This document shows positions 25,060 through 33,261 of a stretch of 64,000 bases of DNA, one piece after another. Each line of letters begins with the position of its first letter. Position 1 is the stretch's first letter. The position numbers and the translations under genes were made by a program. The notes beneath the pieces were generated by a model. That model did no database searches. It saw nothing but the letters and a program-made list of their open reading frames with translations, and had not been told where the DNA came from. This stretch comes from UBA4416 sp040387555. GTDB taxonomy: Bacteria > Bacteroidota > Bacteroidia > B-17B0 > Aurantibacillaceae. The DNA lies in contig JAZKDO010000001.1 in NCBI GenBank assembly GCA_040387555.1, forward strand, positions 372,001-436,000, written 5' to 3'.

Positions 25060-25932
25060 ATGAAAACACCAATAACATACTACGGAGGGAAACAAACCCT
25101 ATTAAAATACCTACTCCCTTTGATTCCGCAGCACAGATTGTACTGCGAACCGTTCTTTGGTGGTGGTGCAGTATTTTTTGCTAAACCGAAATCGGAAGTA
25201 GAAGTGATTAATGATATCAATAATGAAGTCATTAATTTTTTCAAAGTAATAAAAACGAAGTTCCCTGAACTTCAAAAAGAAATTCAATCAACCTTACACA
25301 GTCGTGAACTTTATAAAAGAGCGATGGAGGTTTATAATAACCCCACAAAGTATTCAGATGTGAAACGTGCATGGGCATTATGGACAGCAACCAATCAAGG
25401 TTTCGCTGGCATGATAGGCTCTTGGGGGTTTGGTAAGGATGATTCAAAAGAAGCAGCACTTGCAAATAAAAGAGATGCTTTTACAAAGGAGTATGAACAC
25501 CGACTTATAAAAGTGCAAGTCGAAAATAATAGTGCAATCAAAGTAATAAACAGATGCGATGACAAAGAAACATTTATCTATGCAGACCCTCCGTACATTG
25601 GTTCGGATCAAGGTCATTATAAAGGTTATACGGAAGACGATTACCGAGAACTTCTCAATGCGCTTTCCAAGGTAAAGGGAAAGTTTTTGTTAAGTTCTTA
25701 TCCTTCAAAAATTCTAACCACTTACATCAATAAGTACAAGTGGAAAGTTCAAAAGGTTACTAAAAGCGTTGCAGTAACAAAACACACCGATAAAGTAAAA
25801 ACGGAAATGATCGTTATGAATTACGATCCTGCAAAAGCTAAATCTTTTATACACACGCTGAGTTTGAAGGAAAGAAAGGACTTACAAAGTTTAACGAAAC
25901 AATTAACGCAATTAAAATTTAAATCAAAATGA
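25060..25932 (+). CDS. dam: DNA adenine methylase (Dam/D12 class)
   Basis: 290 aa. Motif I is CEPFFGGGAVFF near residue 30 after the usual start TPITYYGGKQTLL; motif IV is YADPPYIG near residue 172. This is the D12 class of N6-adenine methyltransferases that transfer methyl from S-adenosylmethionine. The C-terminal ~40 residues form an extra Lys-rich helical tail. Its stop overlaps the next gene (ATGA). In a phage-like setting it most likely protects or marks the element's own DNA. There is a type IIG restriction enzyme 13 kb to the left, but nothing links their recognition sequences. Confidence 0.93.
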   Translation: MKTPITYYGGKQTLLKYLLPLIPQHRLYCEPFFGGGAVFFAKPKSEVEVINDINNEVINFFKVIKTKFPELQKEIQSTLHSRELYKRAMEVYNNPTKYSDVKRAWALWTATNQGFAGMIGSWGFGKDDSKEAALANKRDAFTKEYEHRLIKVQVENNSAIKVINRCDDKETFIYADPPYIGSDQGHYKGYTEDDYRELLNALSKVKGKFLLSSYPSKILTTYINKYKWKVQKVTKSVAVTKHTDKVKTEMIVMNYDPAKAKSFIHTLSLKERKDLQSLTKQLTQLKFKSK

Positions 25933-28088
25933 GAATAACAACCAAGAATTATTTTAAAGCCATTAGTGAAGTTGGTTTTGAGAATCTGCCGGAGGTGCTT
26001 AAAAAATCTCACTTGGTGATTGAAGAGAAAACTAACAAAGGCAACGATTGGGGCATTTATGAAAATGATGCTGAAGCAAAAAAAGTATTTGATTTGACGT
26101 TTGATAAACTTGAGGAATTTATCGACCGCAAAGAAGATCTTTCAGGCTTAGATGGCAACCCAATCATTGACAGAGCAAAGAAGGATGCCGCAGGATACAA
26201 AGACTTGCCACTCGATAAATTAAAAATGATTTATCGTTTGGAACTTGATGCTGAATTGGAAGATGGATTAACTCCTGAAATTAAAATTAGAAAGGCTGCT
26301 TTGGAAAAAGCTATTGCTGCTAAAGAGGGGAAAAGCAATGGTGTATCCGGTAGCTCAAAAAACAAGTTTGCAGGTATTAGCAATGAAATAAAATTCATTC
26401 ACATGTACCTGAATTTCCACGATAAGGTTCTTTATAAAAATACCATCGGTTTATTTATAGATGATCTTCAAAAAGCAATCACGGAGAAAAAGATTACAAA
26501 AAAGTCGCCTGTTGCAAAAGAAATCATGGAGATGCAGGAGTCTGCATTGAAAGCGTTTAATTCTATGAGAAACGCCAAGCATATTATGTTGCGTCCTGAA
26601 GTAATTAAGAAGCTTAAAGGCATCATTGAAAAGTATGAGAACGCTTACGATGATATTGACGAGTCTTATGCTAAAGAAAAAAAGCAAAAGAAGAACTTAA
26701 ACGGATTGGGGAATGTTCCGGTGAACATCATGCCGAGTAAGGAATTCACAAACCTTCATTTTAATACAATCGGGTTCACAGGAAAATGGCTTGACTTTAT
26801 TGGCGATCCTGCTCCGGGTTTTACTGCGATGGTATTTGGAATGCCTAAGATGGGAAAGAGTTATTTGTGCATTGATTTTGCCGGCTATTTAGCGAGAAAT
26901 CATGGCAAGGTGTTATACGTTGCAAAAGAAGAGAAGCTTGATGCAACCTTGCAGAAAAAATTAAAAGATAAAGATGTTGCTCATGAAAATCTATTTGTAT
27001 CGGATGCGCTTCCAACAGATCTATCTTCTTACGACTTTATTTTTCTTGACTCTGTAAACAAACTTGGTCTTACAGCGAAAGACCTGGAAAAATTAAAAAC
27101 GCAAAACAAAGGAAAATCTTTTGTCTTTATTTTTCAGGCAACAAAAGGTGGGCAGTTCAAAGGCAACAATGAATTTCAACACGATGTTGATGTTGTAATT
27201 GAAATACCGGAAAAAGGTATTGCAACTCAATACGGTCGTTTTAATCAAGGCGGAAAGATGGGAGTATTCGAGGATGCGCCCATTGGAGATATGGAAGAGT
27301 TAAATGGTGTCAGAAAAAGCGGAAAGAACTTGGAAGTTCCAAAGAAAGTATCGAACGTAGACACTATGAAAAAGAAAGCAACAAAAACCGAAGACTGGAC
27401 TGAGCCGGAACACTTAAATAAAAGTGATCACGCAGTTCTAAAAGAAATTAATCGCCTTTATATAGCAAAGAAGTATAAGGAAGCGATGAACCGTGCAATG
27501 GAAACGGATACGATTGTTAGGGAGGAAATCCCCGGAGACATTTGGAAAAAGATGGGTGGTCAGTTAACTAAAACAGGAGAAGAAAGATTAAAAGCAAAAC
27601 ACAGCAAAGCTTCTTCTGAAATGGTTAAAGGAGAAAAGCCTAAACAAACAATCGTTTTTAATTCGACAATCCGTTCTTTAAAAGGGGTAATTGAACGTGA
27701 GTGGGATCTTGAATTAACGGATGGCGAGTACATTGAAATTTTAGACATCGCTCAAGAGCAAAGCGTAAATTTTTACGATGTTGTAACTGAAATGCATCCG
27801 AACCTTACTGCGTTTATGACACAGATGGCTATGGCATTAAAAGTTTGGGATAAAACTGCCGAGAAATCAAAAGGAAAGTTTGATCCTCGTTACTATGCAA
27901 ATAGAAAGGATGATGACAACCCTGCGTTTCTATTTAGTTTAACAAGTAGTAAACTGCTTGCTGAGGCTATCGAAGGAGACTTTGATTTGATTTACTTAGT
28001 GCGCAGGGAATTGGCTAATCGTGGGCAAGATAGCAAAGGTAAATGGGTTGGCTTTGATGAAGCAAAAAAAATACATAAAATCGAATAG
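25929..28088 (+). CDS. Polyvalent protein with RecA/KaiC-like ATPase domain
   Basis: 719 aa. The N-terminus (FKAISEVGFENLPEVLKKSH ... KGNDWGIYENDAEAK) resembles segments found in large polyvalent proteins of Bacteroidota mobile elements (from memory). A helical middle follows. At about residues 255-440 lies an ATPase: Walker A FGMPKMGKSYL, an acidic VAKEEK strand and Walker B DFIFLDSVNKLG, then VFIFQATKGG, the RecA/DnaB/KaiC arrangement. The C-terminal part ends NRGQDSKGKWVGFDEAKKIH, again a recurrent mobile-element tail. NGLG precedes the ATPase (NLNGLGNVPVN), perhaps a processing or linker site. Possible jobs are replication helicase, recombinase loader or packaging motor; I cannot choose. 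It overlaps the methylase by 4 nt. Confidence 0.82.
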   Translation: MRITTKNYFKAISEVGFENLPEVLKKSHLVIEEKTNKGNDWGIYENDAEAKKVFDLTFDKLEEFIDRKEDLSGLDGNPIIDRAKKDAAGYKDLPLDKLKMIYRLELDAELEDGLTPEIKIRKAALEKAIAAKEGKSNGVSGSSKNKFAGISNEIKFIHMYLNFHDKVLYKNTIGLFIDDLQKAITEKKITKKSPVAKEIMEMQESALKAFNSMRNAKHIMLRPEVIKKLKGIIEKYENAYDDIDESYAKEKKQKKNLNGLGNVPVNIMPSKEFTNLHFNTIGFTGKWLDFIGDPAPGFTAMVFGMPKMGKSYLCIDFAGYLARNHGKVLYVAKEEKLDATLQKKLKDKDVAHENLFVSDALPTDLSSYDFIFLDSVNKLGLTAKDLEKLKTQNKGKSFVFIFQATKGGQFKGNNEFQHDVDVVIEIPEKGIATQYGRFNQGGKMGVFEDAPIGDMEELNGVRKSGKNLEVPKKVSNVDTMKKKATKTEDWTEPEHLNKSDHAVLKEINRLYIAKKYKEAMNRAMETDTIVREEIPGDIWKKMGGQLTKTGEERLKAKHSKASSEMVKGEKPKQTIVFNSTIRSLKGVIEREWDLELTDGEYIEILDIAQEQSVNFYDVVTEMHPNLTAFMTQMAMALKVWDKTAEKSKGKFDPRYYANRKDDDNPAFLFSLTSSKLLAEAIEGDFDLIYLVRRELANRGQDSKGKWVGFDEAKKIHKIE

Positions 28089-28106
28089 TAAAAGGTAAAT
28101 CCAAAC

Positions 28107-28131
28107 AAAAGCGGAGTAACTCTCCGCTTTT
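28107..28131 (+). terminator. Terminator at the right end of the phage-like array
   Basis: AAAAGCGGAG-TAACT-CTCCGCTTTT, 10-bp perfect arms and 5-nt loop, 18 nt after the ATPase stop. Marks the end of the long plus-strand array. Confidence 0.85.
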
Positions 28132-28181
28132 CCCATTCTCTAACTTATTGTATCTTTAATCCAATTAATACATAAAGAAAA

Positions 28182-29093
28182 TTGAACAATAAAATAACAC
28201 AGATTAGCAGAAGAAATATTTTCGATTTTATTCAAGCTGAACAACTTTGGTGGTCAGGTCGAATGAGCGAAATAGATTTTTTATCAAGATTATTTGATCT
28301 TGATAATTTAGAATCATATGATGGGCGTTTCCCAAATGCAGCAGGTGATATTTGGCAACATCGAGTTAACAATCCTAATGATTGGGAGGATAATTGGATT
28401 TATACCGACAAACGGTTTAACCTTCTTCAATGTGATGATTCCGTTTTTCTAAACTTTTTGTGCGAAATGATCCACCCTTTAGTTCGGGTAGATTCTTCAG
28501 AAGTCAATCGCTTACTTCAGATATTTAATGAAAATCTTAAAGAGGATAATTACGAGATAGTTGAAAAAAGTAAAATTTCCGGAAAACCAATTTTTGTTGG
28601 TAGAATAAAAATAACAGGGCAAGAATTCCTGCAAAATAAAGGGGCTATTATTAAAAAAATACTCAATGCTGATTATGTAACTCAGCAAATAAGCTTAATG
28701 GAGACTTCTATTGAGAATTCGCCCCATGTGTCCATAGGTATTGCAAAGGAATTAATTGAAACGTGCTGTAAGTCAATATTTGAAGAAAGAAAGGAAGAAT
28801 ATGACAAGAATTGGGATCTACCCAAATTAATGAAGGAAACTACTAAACTTTTAAAATTGACTCCGGATGATATTCCAAATGAAATTAAGGCAGCAAATTC
28901 TATCAAACAAATTTTAGGAAGCCTTTCATCAGTTGTTCAGGGAATCTCTGAGATTAGAAATGAATACGGAAGTGGTCATGGAAAGGATGGGAAATTTGTA
29001 GGACTCCAGCCACGACATGCAAAATTGGCGGTGGGAGCTGCATCAACCTTAGCAATTTATCTTTTAGAAACCCACGAATTAAGGAAACTATGA
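28182..29093 (+). CDS. Abortive-infection family protein (Abi_C-type C-terminus)
   Basis: 303 aa from a TTG at 28182; an ATG at 28264 (MSEIDFLSRLFDL) is the alternative start. The C-terminal ~140 residues match the Abi_C-type pattern: HVSIGIAKELIETCCKSIFEE, then SSVVQGISEIRNEYGSGHGK and RHAKLAVGAASTLAIYLLET. This domain is common in abortive-infection and other defence-associated proteins, where the R-N-x-x-x-x-x-H/GH element is conserved. The N-terminal half is not recognised. It stands alone between the array terminator and a candidate small RNA and could protect the host or serve as superinfection exclusion. Confidence 0.82.
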   Translation: MNNKITQISRRNIFDFIQAEQLWWSGRMSEIDFLSRLFDLDNLESYDGRFPNAAGDIWQHRVNNPNDWEDNWIYTDKRFNLLQCDDSVFLNFLCEMIHPLVRVDSSEVNRLLQIFNENLKEDNYEIVEKSKISGKPIFVGRIKITGQEFLQNKGAIIKKILNADYVTQQISLMETSIENSPHVSIGIAKELIETCCKSIFEERKEEYDKNWDLPKLMKETTKLLKLTPDDIPNEIKAANSIKQILGSLSSVVQGISEIRNEYGSGHGKDGKFVGLQPRHAKLAVGAASTLAIYLLETHELRKL

Positions 29094-29112
29094 CAAAACC
29101 TTTAATTTTTAA

Positions 29113-29315
29113 TACCTTTGCTCAAAGAAATTTAAGAGGCGATTCTTTGAATTATAACAGCGACTTCCAACTACGAGAGTTCATCAGAATTCTAAGTGCT
29201 TGGAAATCATCAATAAAGTTCGATAAATCCAACCCGTAGGGTACAATACCTGGGAGCTTCCAAGTTCCAGGTAGAAACTTAGCCTCAGTCGCAAGATTGA
29301 GGTTTTTGTTTTTTT
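29113..29315 (+). ncRNA. Candidate small RNA (~190 nt) with own promoter and terminator
   Basis: A -7 box TACCTTTG (29113-29120) predicts a start near 29125. The region has no convincing reading frame. An internal hairpin ACCTGG...CCAGGT lies around 29258-29282. It ends in CCTCAGTC-GCAA-GATTGAGG (29283-29302, 8 bp with a GNRA loop) followed by TTTTTGTTTTTTT, a textbook terminator. I cannot match it to tmRNA, SRP RNA or a known riboswitch; 6S-like RNA is one possibility from size. It could also be only the 3' UTR of the Abi gene. Confidence 0.42.
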
Positions 29316-29317
29316 GC

Positions 29318-29350
29318 AAAGGATCGGGGCAGAGCCTTGATCCTTTTTTA
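29318..29350 (+). terminator. Second tandem terminator
   Basis: AAAGGATC (29318-29325) and GATCCTTT (29339-29346) form a perfect 8-bp stem followed by T residues, directly behind the first terminator. It insulates the next gene, whose promoter box TATATTTG begins at 29349. Confidence 0.65.
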
Positions 29351-29356
29351 TATTTG
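29349..29356 (+). promoter_or_regulatory. -7 promoter box of the BamA/TamA-like gene
   Basis: TATATTTG 13 nt upstream of the ATG at 29369; predicted start about 29361. It overlaps the T-tract of the terminator before it. Confidence 0.5.
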
Positions 29357-29368
29357 TATTTAGTTTAA

Positions 29369-30508
29369 ATGGTTCGGAAACTCATTCTTTTATTTTTACT
29401 CGCTTTCTATTCTTTGAGTCTGTGTTCTCAGGAGACTAAGCGAACGCATAAGAGGAGCGTGTTTGGTTTTAAAAACCTTAATGATACTATTGATGAAGAA
29501 AAAAAGGGCGTTTTTATACTACCCTTAATTTATTATACCCCCGATACACGATGGGCAGGAGGCGCGGCAGGTGTCTATTATTTTAAATTAGGTGCCAGGG
29601 ACAGTACTGAACATGAAACAAGGGTATCCAACATCCAATTCCTTTGTGATTATACACAAAATAAACAATTGGATGTGTGGGGACAGTGGAATGTATTTAC
29701 ACGAAACGAAAATTATTTATTAAAAGGCGAAATGCGTTATAGGAATTTTCCGGACCGTTTTTATGGCATAGGAAATTCTACATTGAAAAGCGCTGAAGAA
29801 AAATATGAATATAATCTTTTAAGTTTTAAAACACTTTTCCTTAAAAAAATATTCCCCTCCGTATTTGTGGGCCTTGACTACCATTTTGAAAAGGAGTATG
29901 GATTTGCATATACCCCAGGTGGAATTCTTGAAGCCGGCACAGTACCAGGCTATAAGGGAGGCGTACAATCAGCCATTGGCCTTGTCGGTATTTTCGATAG
30001 CCGCGATAACGTAATCAATACTTACAAAGGAAGTCTGTTTGAATTATCGTCGTACTTTTATTTAAAGCCTATTGGAAGCACCTTCAATTTTTCTTTTGTG
30101 AATGCACTCTATCAAAAATTCTGGCAGGTAAAACCCAAACATATTATTGCGCTTCAAACTAAAGCTCGTTACGGGTTTGGGCAAGTTCCTTTTTTGGATA
30201 TGTCAGCCGTAGGGAACGATGATCTTTTAAGAGGATATCCGAAGAACCGATTCAAGGACATTAATTTCATCGGAGGACAGTTAGAATATCGCTTTCCGCT
30301 GTTCTGGCGGTTTGGTATGGTAACGTTTGCCGGAGCAGGGGATGTTTTTGCAAATCATAAAGATCTTTCAATAGAAAGTCTTAAATATTCTATTGGTACA
30401 GGTTTACGATTTATAGCAAATCCGGGTGAACGGCTTAACATTCGATTAGATTACGGATACGGAAAAGAAGGCGGTTACTTTTACTTTGTTGTGGGCGAAT
30501 CATTTTGA
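29369..30508 (+). CDS. BamA/TamA-like surface-antigen outer-membrane beta-barrel protein
   Basis: 379 aa. The signal peptide is MVRKLILLFLLAFYSLSLCSQ. The rest is beta-barrel sequence with alternating aromatic strands. It shows the D15/Omp85 hallmarks GVQSAIGLVGIFDSRDNVIN, VGNDDLLRGYPKNRFKD (the RGY element of strand 12/loop 6) and a C-terminal strand ending YFYFVVGESF with terminal Phe. There are no POTRA repeats, so it is the short, barrel-only type. Probably an outer-membrane transporter or assembly factor of unknown cargo. Own promoter at 29349. Confidence 0.88.
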   Translation: MVRKLILLFLLAFYSLSLCSQETKRTHKRSVFGFKNLNDTIDEEKKGVFILPLIYYTPDTRWAGGAAGVYYFKLGARDSTEHETRVSNIQFLCDYTQNKQLDVWGQWNVFTRNENYLLKGEMRYRNFPDRFYGIGNSTLKSAEEKYEYNLLSFKTLFLKKIFPSVFVGLDYHFEKEYGFAYTPGGILEAGTVPGYKGGVQSAIGLVGIFDSRDNVINTYKGSLFELSSYFYLKPIGSTFNFSFVNALYQKFWQVKPKHIIALQTKARYGFGQVPFLDMSAVGNDDLLRGYPKNRFKDINFIGGQLEYRFPLFWRFGMVTFAGAGDVFANHKDLSIESLKYSIGTGLRFIANPGERLNIRLDYGYGKEGGYFYFVVGESF

Positions 30509-30715
30509 CATGAATGTATCAAAACCCTAATCCTCATCTAAATCATTCAAAAAGTTTCATAAACTCAATCTCTAAGATAGGATAAGGATCGAGTCTGGAA
30601 GCTAGTTCCGAAAGTTCCACCGGCACCTCTTTTATTTTCCCACATCTTTTGAATTATTAGAAAGGCTAATAACCCTTTCGCTATCTAATAAAATCTTAAT
30701 GACCATGGAATTATA

Positions 30716-30736
30716 TTGATATATCAAGTATATTTG
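30716..30736 (+). promoter_or_regulatory. Promoter with palindromic operator of the MarR gene
   Basis: A perfect 12-bp palindrome TTGATATATCAA (30716-30727) lies immediately upstream of the -7 box TATATTTG (30729-30736). The arrangement suits autorepression by the MarR protein encoded 20 nt downstream. Confidence 0.55.
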
Positions 30737-30757
30737 TATCAATTAATATTTGTCATT

Positions 30758-31186
30758 ATGGAAAGTTTAGACCAAGTTATTTTCTATTCATTGGAAAAGT
30801 CAATTAAATCGTATAGACAATTTGCGCAAAAAAGTATAAATAAGAAGGGGCTTGATATAACTATAGATCAATGGTTGGTGTTGAAAACAATACAAAATAA
30901 TCCAGATATAAGTCAGCAACAAATTGCAATAAATGTATTTAAAGACTATGCCTCTATTACAAGAATTGTTGAACTTTTAGTAGAAAAAAAAATCTTAAAT
31001 AGAGACTTCCATGCAGACGATAGGAGAAGATTTAATTTAACCATAACTAAACAAGGCGCTGCAGTTCTAAAAGGGCTGGCTCCGGTTATTCAATCCAATC
31101 GAAAAAGGGCGCTTGAAGGCATTTCAAATAAAGAGATCGAAACGCTAAAACGACTTCTTAACAAAATAACTGAAAACTGTAAATAA
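30758..31186 (+). CDS. MarR-family transcriptional regulator
   Basis: 142 aa from the ATG at 30758 (MESLDQVIFYSLEKSIKSY). An upstream ATG frame from 30716 runs through the promoter and is rejected. The winged helix is clear: LDITIDQWLVLKTI, QQQIAINVFKDYASITRIVELLVEKKIL and the wing HADDRRRFNLTIT, followed by dimerisation helices. MarR proteins bind palindromes as dimers and usually respond to small ligands. The protease gene starts 16 nt downstream, so both may form an operon. Confidence 0.9.
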   Translation: MESLDQVIFYSLEKSIKSYRQFAQKSINKKGLDITIDQWLVLKTIQNNPDISQQQIAINVFKDYASITRIVELLVEKKILNRDFHADDRRRFNLTITKQGAAVLKGLAPVIQSNRKRALEGISNKEIETLKRLLNKITENCK

Positions 31187-31202
31187 TATAAAACAAACTG
31201 AC

Positions 31203-32342
31203 ATGAGTTCTCTTAAAAATTTAGGTATTGCCATAATATTCGTCCACGGCTTCTTGTCTTGCAATAGTAACCAGAATTCAATTAATGAAAAAAAGACTGT
31301 ATTAGATCCAATAAAATTTGGCAAGGAATTTATATCCGTTTGCAAGGTTGGTATTAAAGGCGGAGACGGAACACTAATTGAAAAAAATTGGGTATTAACA
31401 GCGGGGCACGTTGCTGAAGGGATGTTTAAACGAAGTAATGCAGACCTTTCCGTTTATTTCGAAAACGGAAGTGAGTATAAAGTAAAGAACGTGTTCTTAC
31501 ATCCGAAATTTGAACCCATGGGAATTTATGACATCGCTTTACTTGAACTTGAACATGAGGTGAAAGAAGTTGTTCCAACTAAAATCTATACTGATACAAA
31601 TGAATTAAATCAAATGATAATTTTAGCAGGACATGGCGATAAGAAGCAAGCTGATGGGACGTGGATAAAGGATGGAAAATTAAGAGCGTACACAAATATG
31701 ATTGATCAGATAAATGAAACCCATATCGTATTTGATTATGATGCTCCGGAAAATAATCCCACTAAAAATGAAGGAACAAGTGGCCCGGGTGATAGTGGCG
31801 GCCCTGCATTTATAAAAAAGGAAAATACTTGTTTTGTCGCAGGCATAAGTTCAATGGGCGAACCGGGAAAAAATGGACCAGCGACTTATGGAGCGATTGA
31901 ACATTTTGTAAGAGTTTCAAAATTTCAAAACTGGATTACAGAAACTATGAAAAACGCCAATCCAGCTCATCTTTTGTCCCTAAAGGAATCACCTTCCAAT
32001 AATCCATCCGAAGACGCCGATTTTCCAATGACAGAGCAAGGTAAAGCAGCTAAAAGAATTGTGGATGCACTAGAAAACTACTCTGATGAAAAAATGATTG
32101 ATGCAATTTCAAAATCTTTTGATGAGTCTGTTTTAAACAAACGGAGTGGAAGTCAAATAATTCAAAATATGCCGGTCTTAATTAAAGAACTTCAAAATTC
32201 AAATTTCAAAAAAATAATATCTGAATCAACTGATAAAATTTCGATACTAATGATAAAAGACAAAACAGAATATGCACTTGATATTTTCTTTGTCGAAACA
32301 TCAAAGAAAATTGAGCAAATGGGTTTTGCAAATTTGAACTAA
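31203..32342 (+). CDS. Trypsin-like serine protease lipoprotein
   Basis: 379 aa. The N-terminus has a lipobox-like HGFLSCNSNQN. Catalytic residues of the chymotrypsin fold are visible: His in VLTAGHVAEG, Asp in IYDIALLELEH, Ser in SGPGDSGGPAF. A C-terminal extension (about 265-379) is helical and unrelated to the protease fold. It is probably anchored at a membrane and periplasmic or surface-facing. It follows the MarR gene closely; whether MarR regulates it is unknown. Confidence 0.88.
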   Translation: MSSLKNLGIAIIFVHGFLSCNSNQNSINEKKTVLDPIKFGKEFISVCKVGIKGGDGTLIEKNWVLTAGHVAEGMFKRSNADLSVYFENGSEYKVKNVFLHPKFEPMGIYDIALLELEHEVKEVVPTKIYTDTNELNQMIILAGHGDKKQADGTWIKDGKLRAYTNMIDQINETHIVFDYDAPENNPTKNEGTSGPGDSGGPAFIKKENTCFVAGISSMGEPGKNGPATYGAIEHFVRVSKFQNWITETMKNANPAHLLSLKESPSNNPSEDADFPMTEQGKAAKRIVDALENYSDEKMIDAISKSFDESVLNKRSGSQIIQNMPVLIKELQNSNFKKIISESTDKISILMIKDKTEYALDIFFVETSKKIEQMGFANLN

Positions 32343-32533
32343 GGAATTTTTTATCATAAAACCACAAGAGCAACCTATGGGTACGGTCAAAAAATTAGCA
32401 AAGTATATTTTAACCTGATAATTTTTCATGGAAAGGCACTAACTTTTACAAGAATTACAACTAAAGCATTCGTTTCCGAGAACTATATAAACAGTGACGT
32501 AAAATTTACAACACAAATAACCCTGCGCCGGCC

Positions 32534-32541
32534 TACTTTTG
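32534..32541 (+). promoter_or_regulatory. -7 promoter box of the PNPOx-like gene
   Basis: TACTTTTG at 32534-32541, 27 nt before the ATG at 32569. It decides the start, since an upstream in-frame ATG at 32539 lies inside the box. Confidence 0.5.
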
Positions 32542-32568
32542 ATGAAAGCACTAATCTTCAAACACGTT

Positions 32569-33105
32569 ATGGATAGCATCAATAAAAACCAACCGGAGCA
32601 TAACAAAAGCAACCTAAGCGGCTCCAAAGCAATTGAAAAATTAAAGGAGCTTGTGGAGAAAGCTGAAACCTGTTTTTTTTCCACCTTCGATTTAAACTCG
32701 CATGCTAACCCCACCCGCCCCATGAGTGTTCTTAAAGTTACGGATGAGGGGCAGCTTTTATTTCTAAGCGCCACAGACAGTCATAAAAACAAAGAGTTAC
32801 AAGCTGATCCCATGGTACAGCTATATTTTCAGGGATCCAAGCACTCCGATTTTCTTAATTTAACTGGTAGAGCGTCCATTTCAAAAGATAAACAGATCAT
32901 AGAGGAGTTGTGGAACCCTATTTTAAAAACCTGGTTTACCGAGGGTAAGGACGATGCAAGAATATCGGTGTTAACGGTTGATCCGCAAGATGGGTATTAT
33001 TGGGATAATAAGCATGGTAATGCCATTGCAGGTATTAAAATAATGATCGGTGCGGCTATAGGAAAAACACTGGATGATTCCATTGAAGGCCGGCTAAAGC
33101 CGTAA
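32569..33105 (+). CDS. Pyridoxamine 5'-phosphate oxidase-family (general stress protein 26-like) protein
   Basis: 178 aa from the ATG at 32569 (MDSINKNQPEHNK). The split-barrel FMN-binding fold is seen in CFFSTFDLNSHANPTRPMSV, GQLLFLSATDSHKNKEL and VQLYFQGSKHSDFLNLTGRA, followed by WFTEGKDDARISVLTVDP and a C-terminal DGYYWDNKHGN. This pattern matches the general stress protein 26 group, which binds flavin and is linked to stress rather than vitamin B6 synthesis. Stands alone with its own promoter box. Confidence 0.88.
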   Translation: MDSINKNQPEHNKSNLSGSKAIEKLKELVEKAETCFFSTFDLNSHANPTRPMSVLKVTDEGQLLFLSATDSHKNKELQADPMVQLYFQGSKHSDFLNLTGRASISKDKQIIEELWNPILKTWFTEGKDDARISVLTVDPQDGYYWDNKHGNAIAGIKIMIGAAIGKTLDDSIEGRLKP

Positions 33106-33239
33106 TGCATTACTGAAACCATATTACGTTAATGGTATCAGGTGCCCATGAAGGATGTTTTCGAATATTTTTTTTCGTGAGTTTAGTAATTGTTATCAGG
33201 TTTTATTATTGGCTGTAAAAATCAATCAAATCTTTCAAA

Positions 33240-33247
33240 TATTTTTG
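33240..33247 (+). promoter_or_regulatory. -7 promoter box of the HD-domain gene
   Basis: TATTTTTG at 33240-33247, 14 nt before the ATG at 33262. It supports the downstream start over the in-frame codon at 33190. Confidence 0.45.
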
Positions 33248-33261
33248 CCAAATTCGATACC

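Noticed and set aside
13515..28131. Tailed prophage, contractile injection system or conjugative element
   Set aside because: No terminase, portal, tail, sheath, baseplate, relaxase or VirB4/TraG-type protein was seen among the genes.
29228..29300. tRNA or tmRNA in the gap before the BamA-like gene
   Set aside because: I could not fold a cloverleaf or find a CCA end or tag-coding frame; kept only as an unassigned small RNA candidate.
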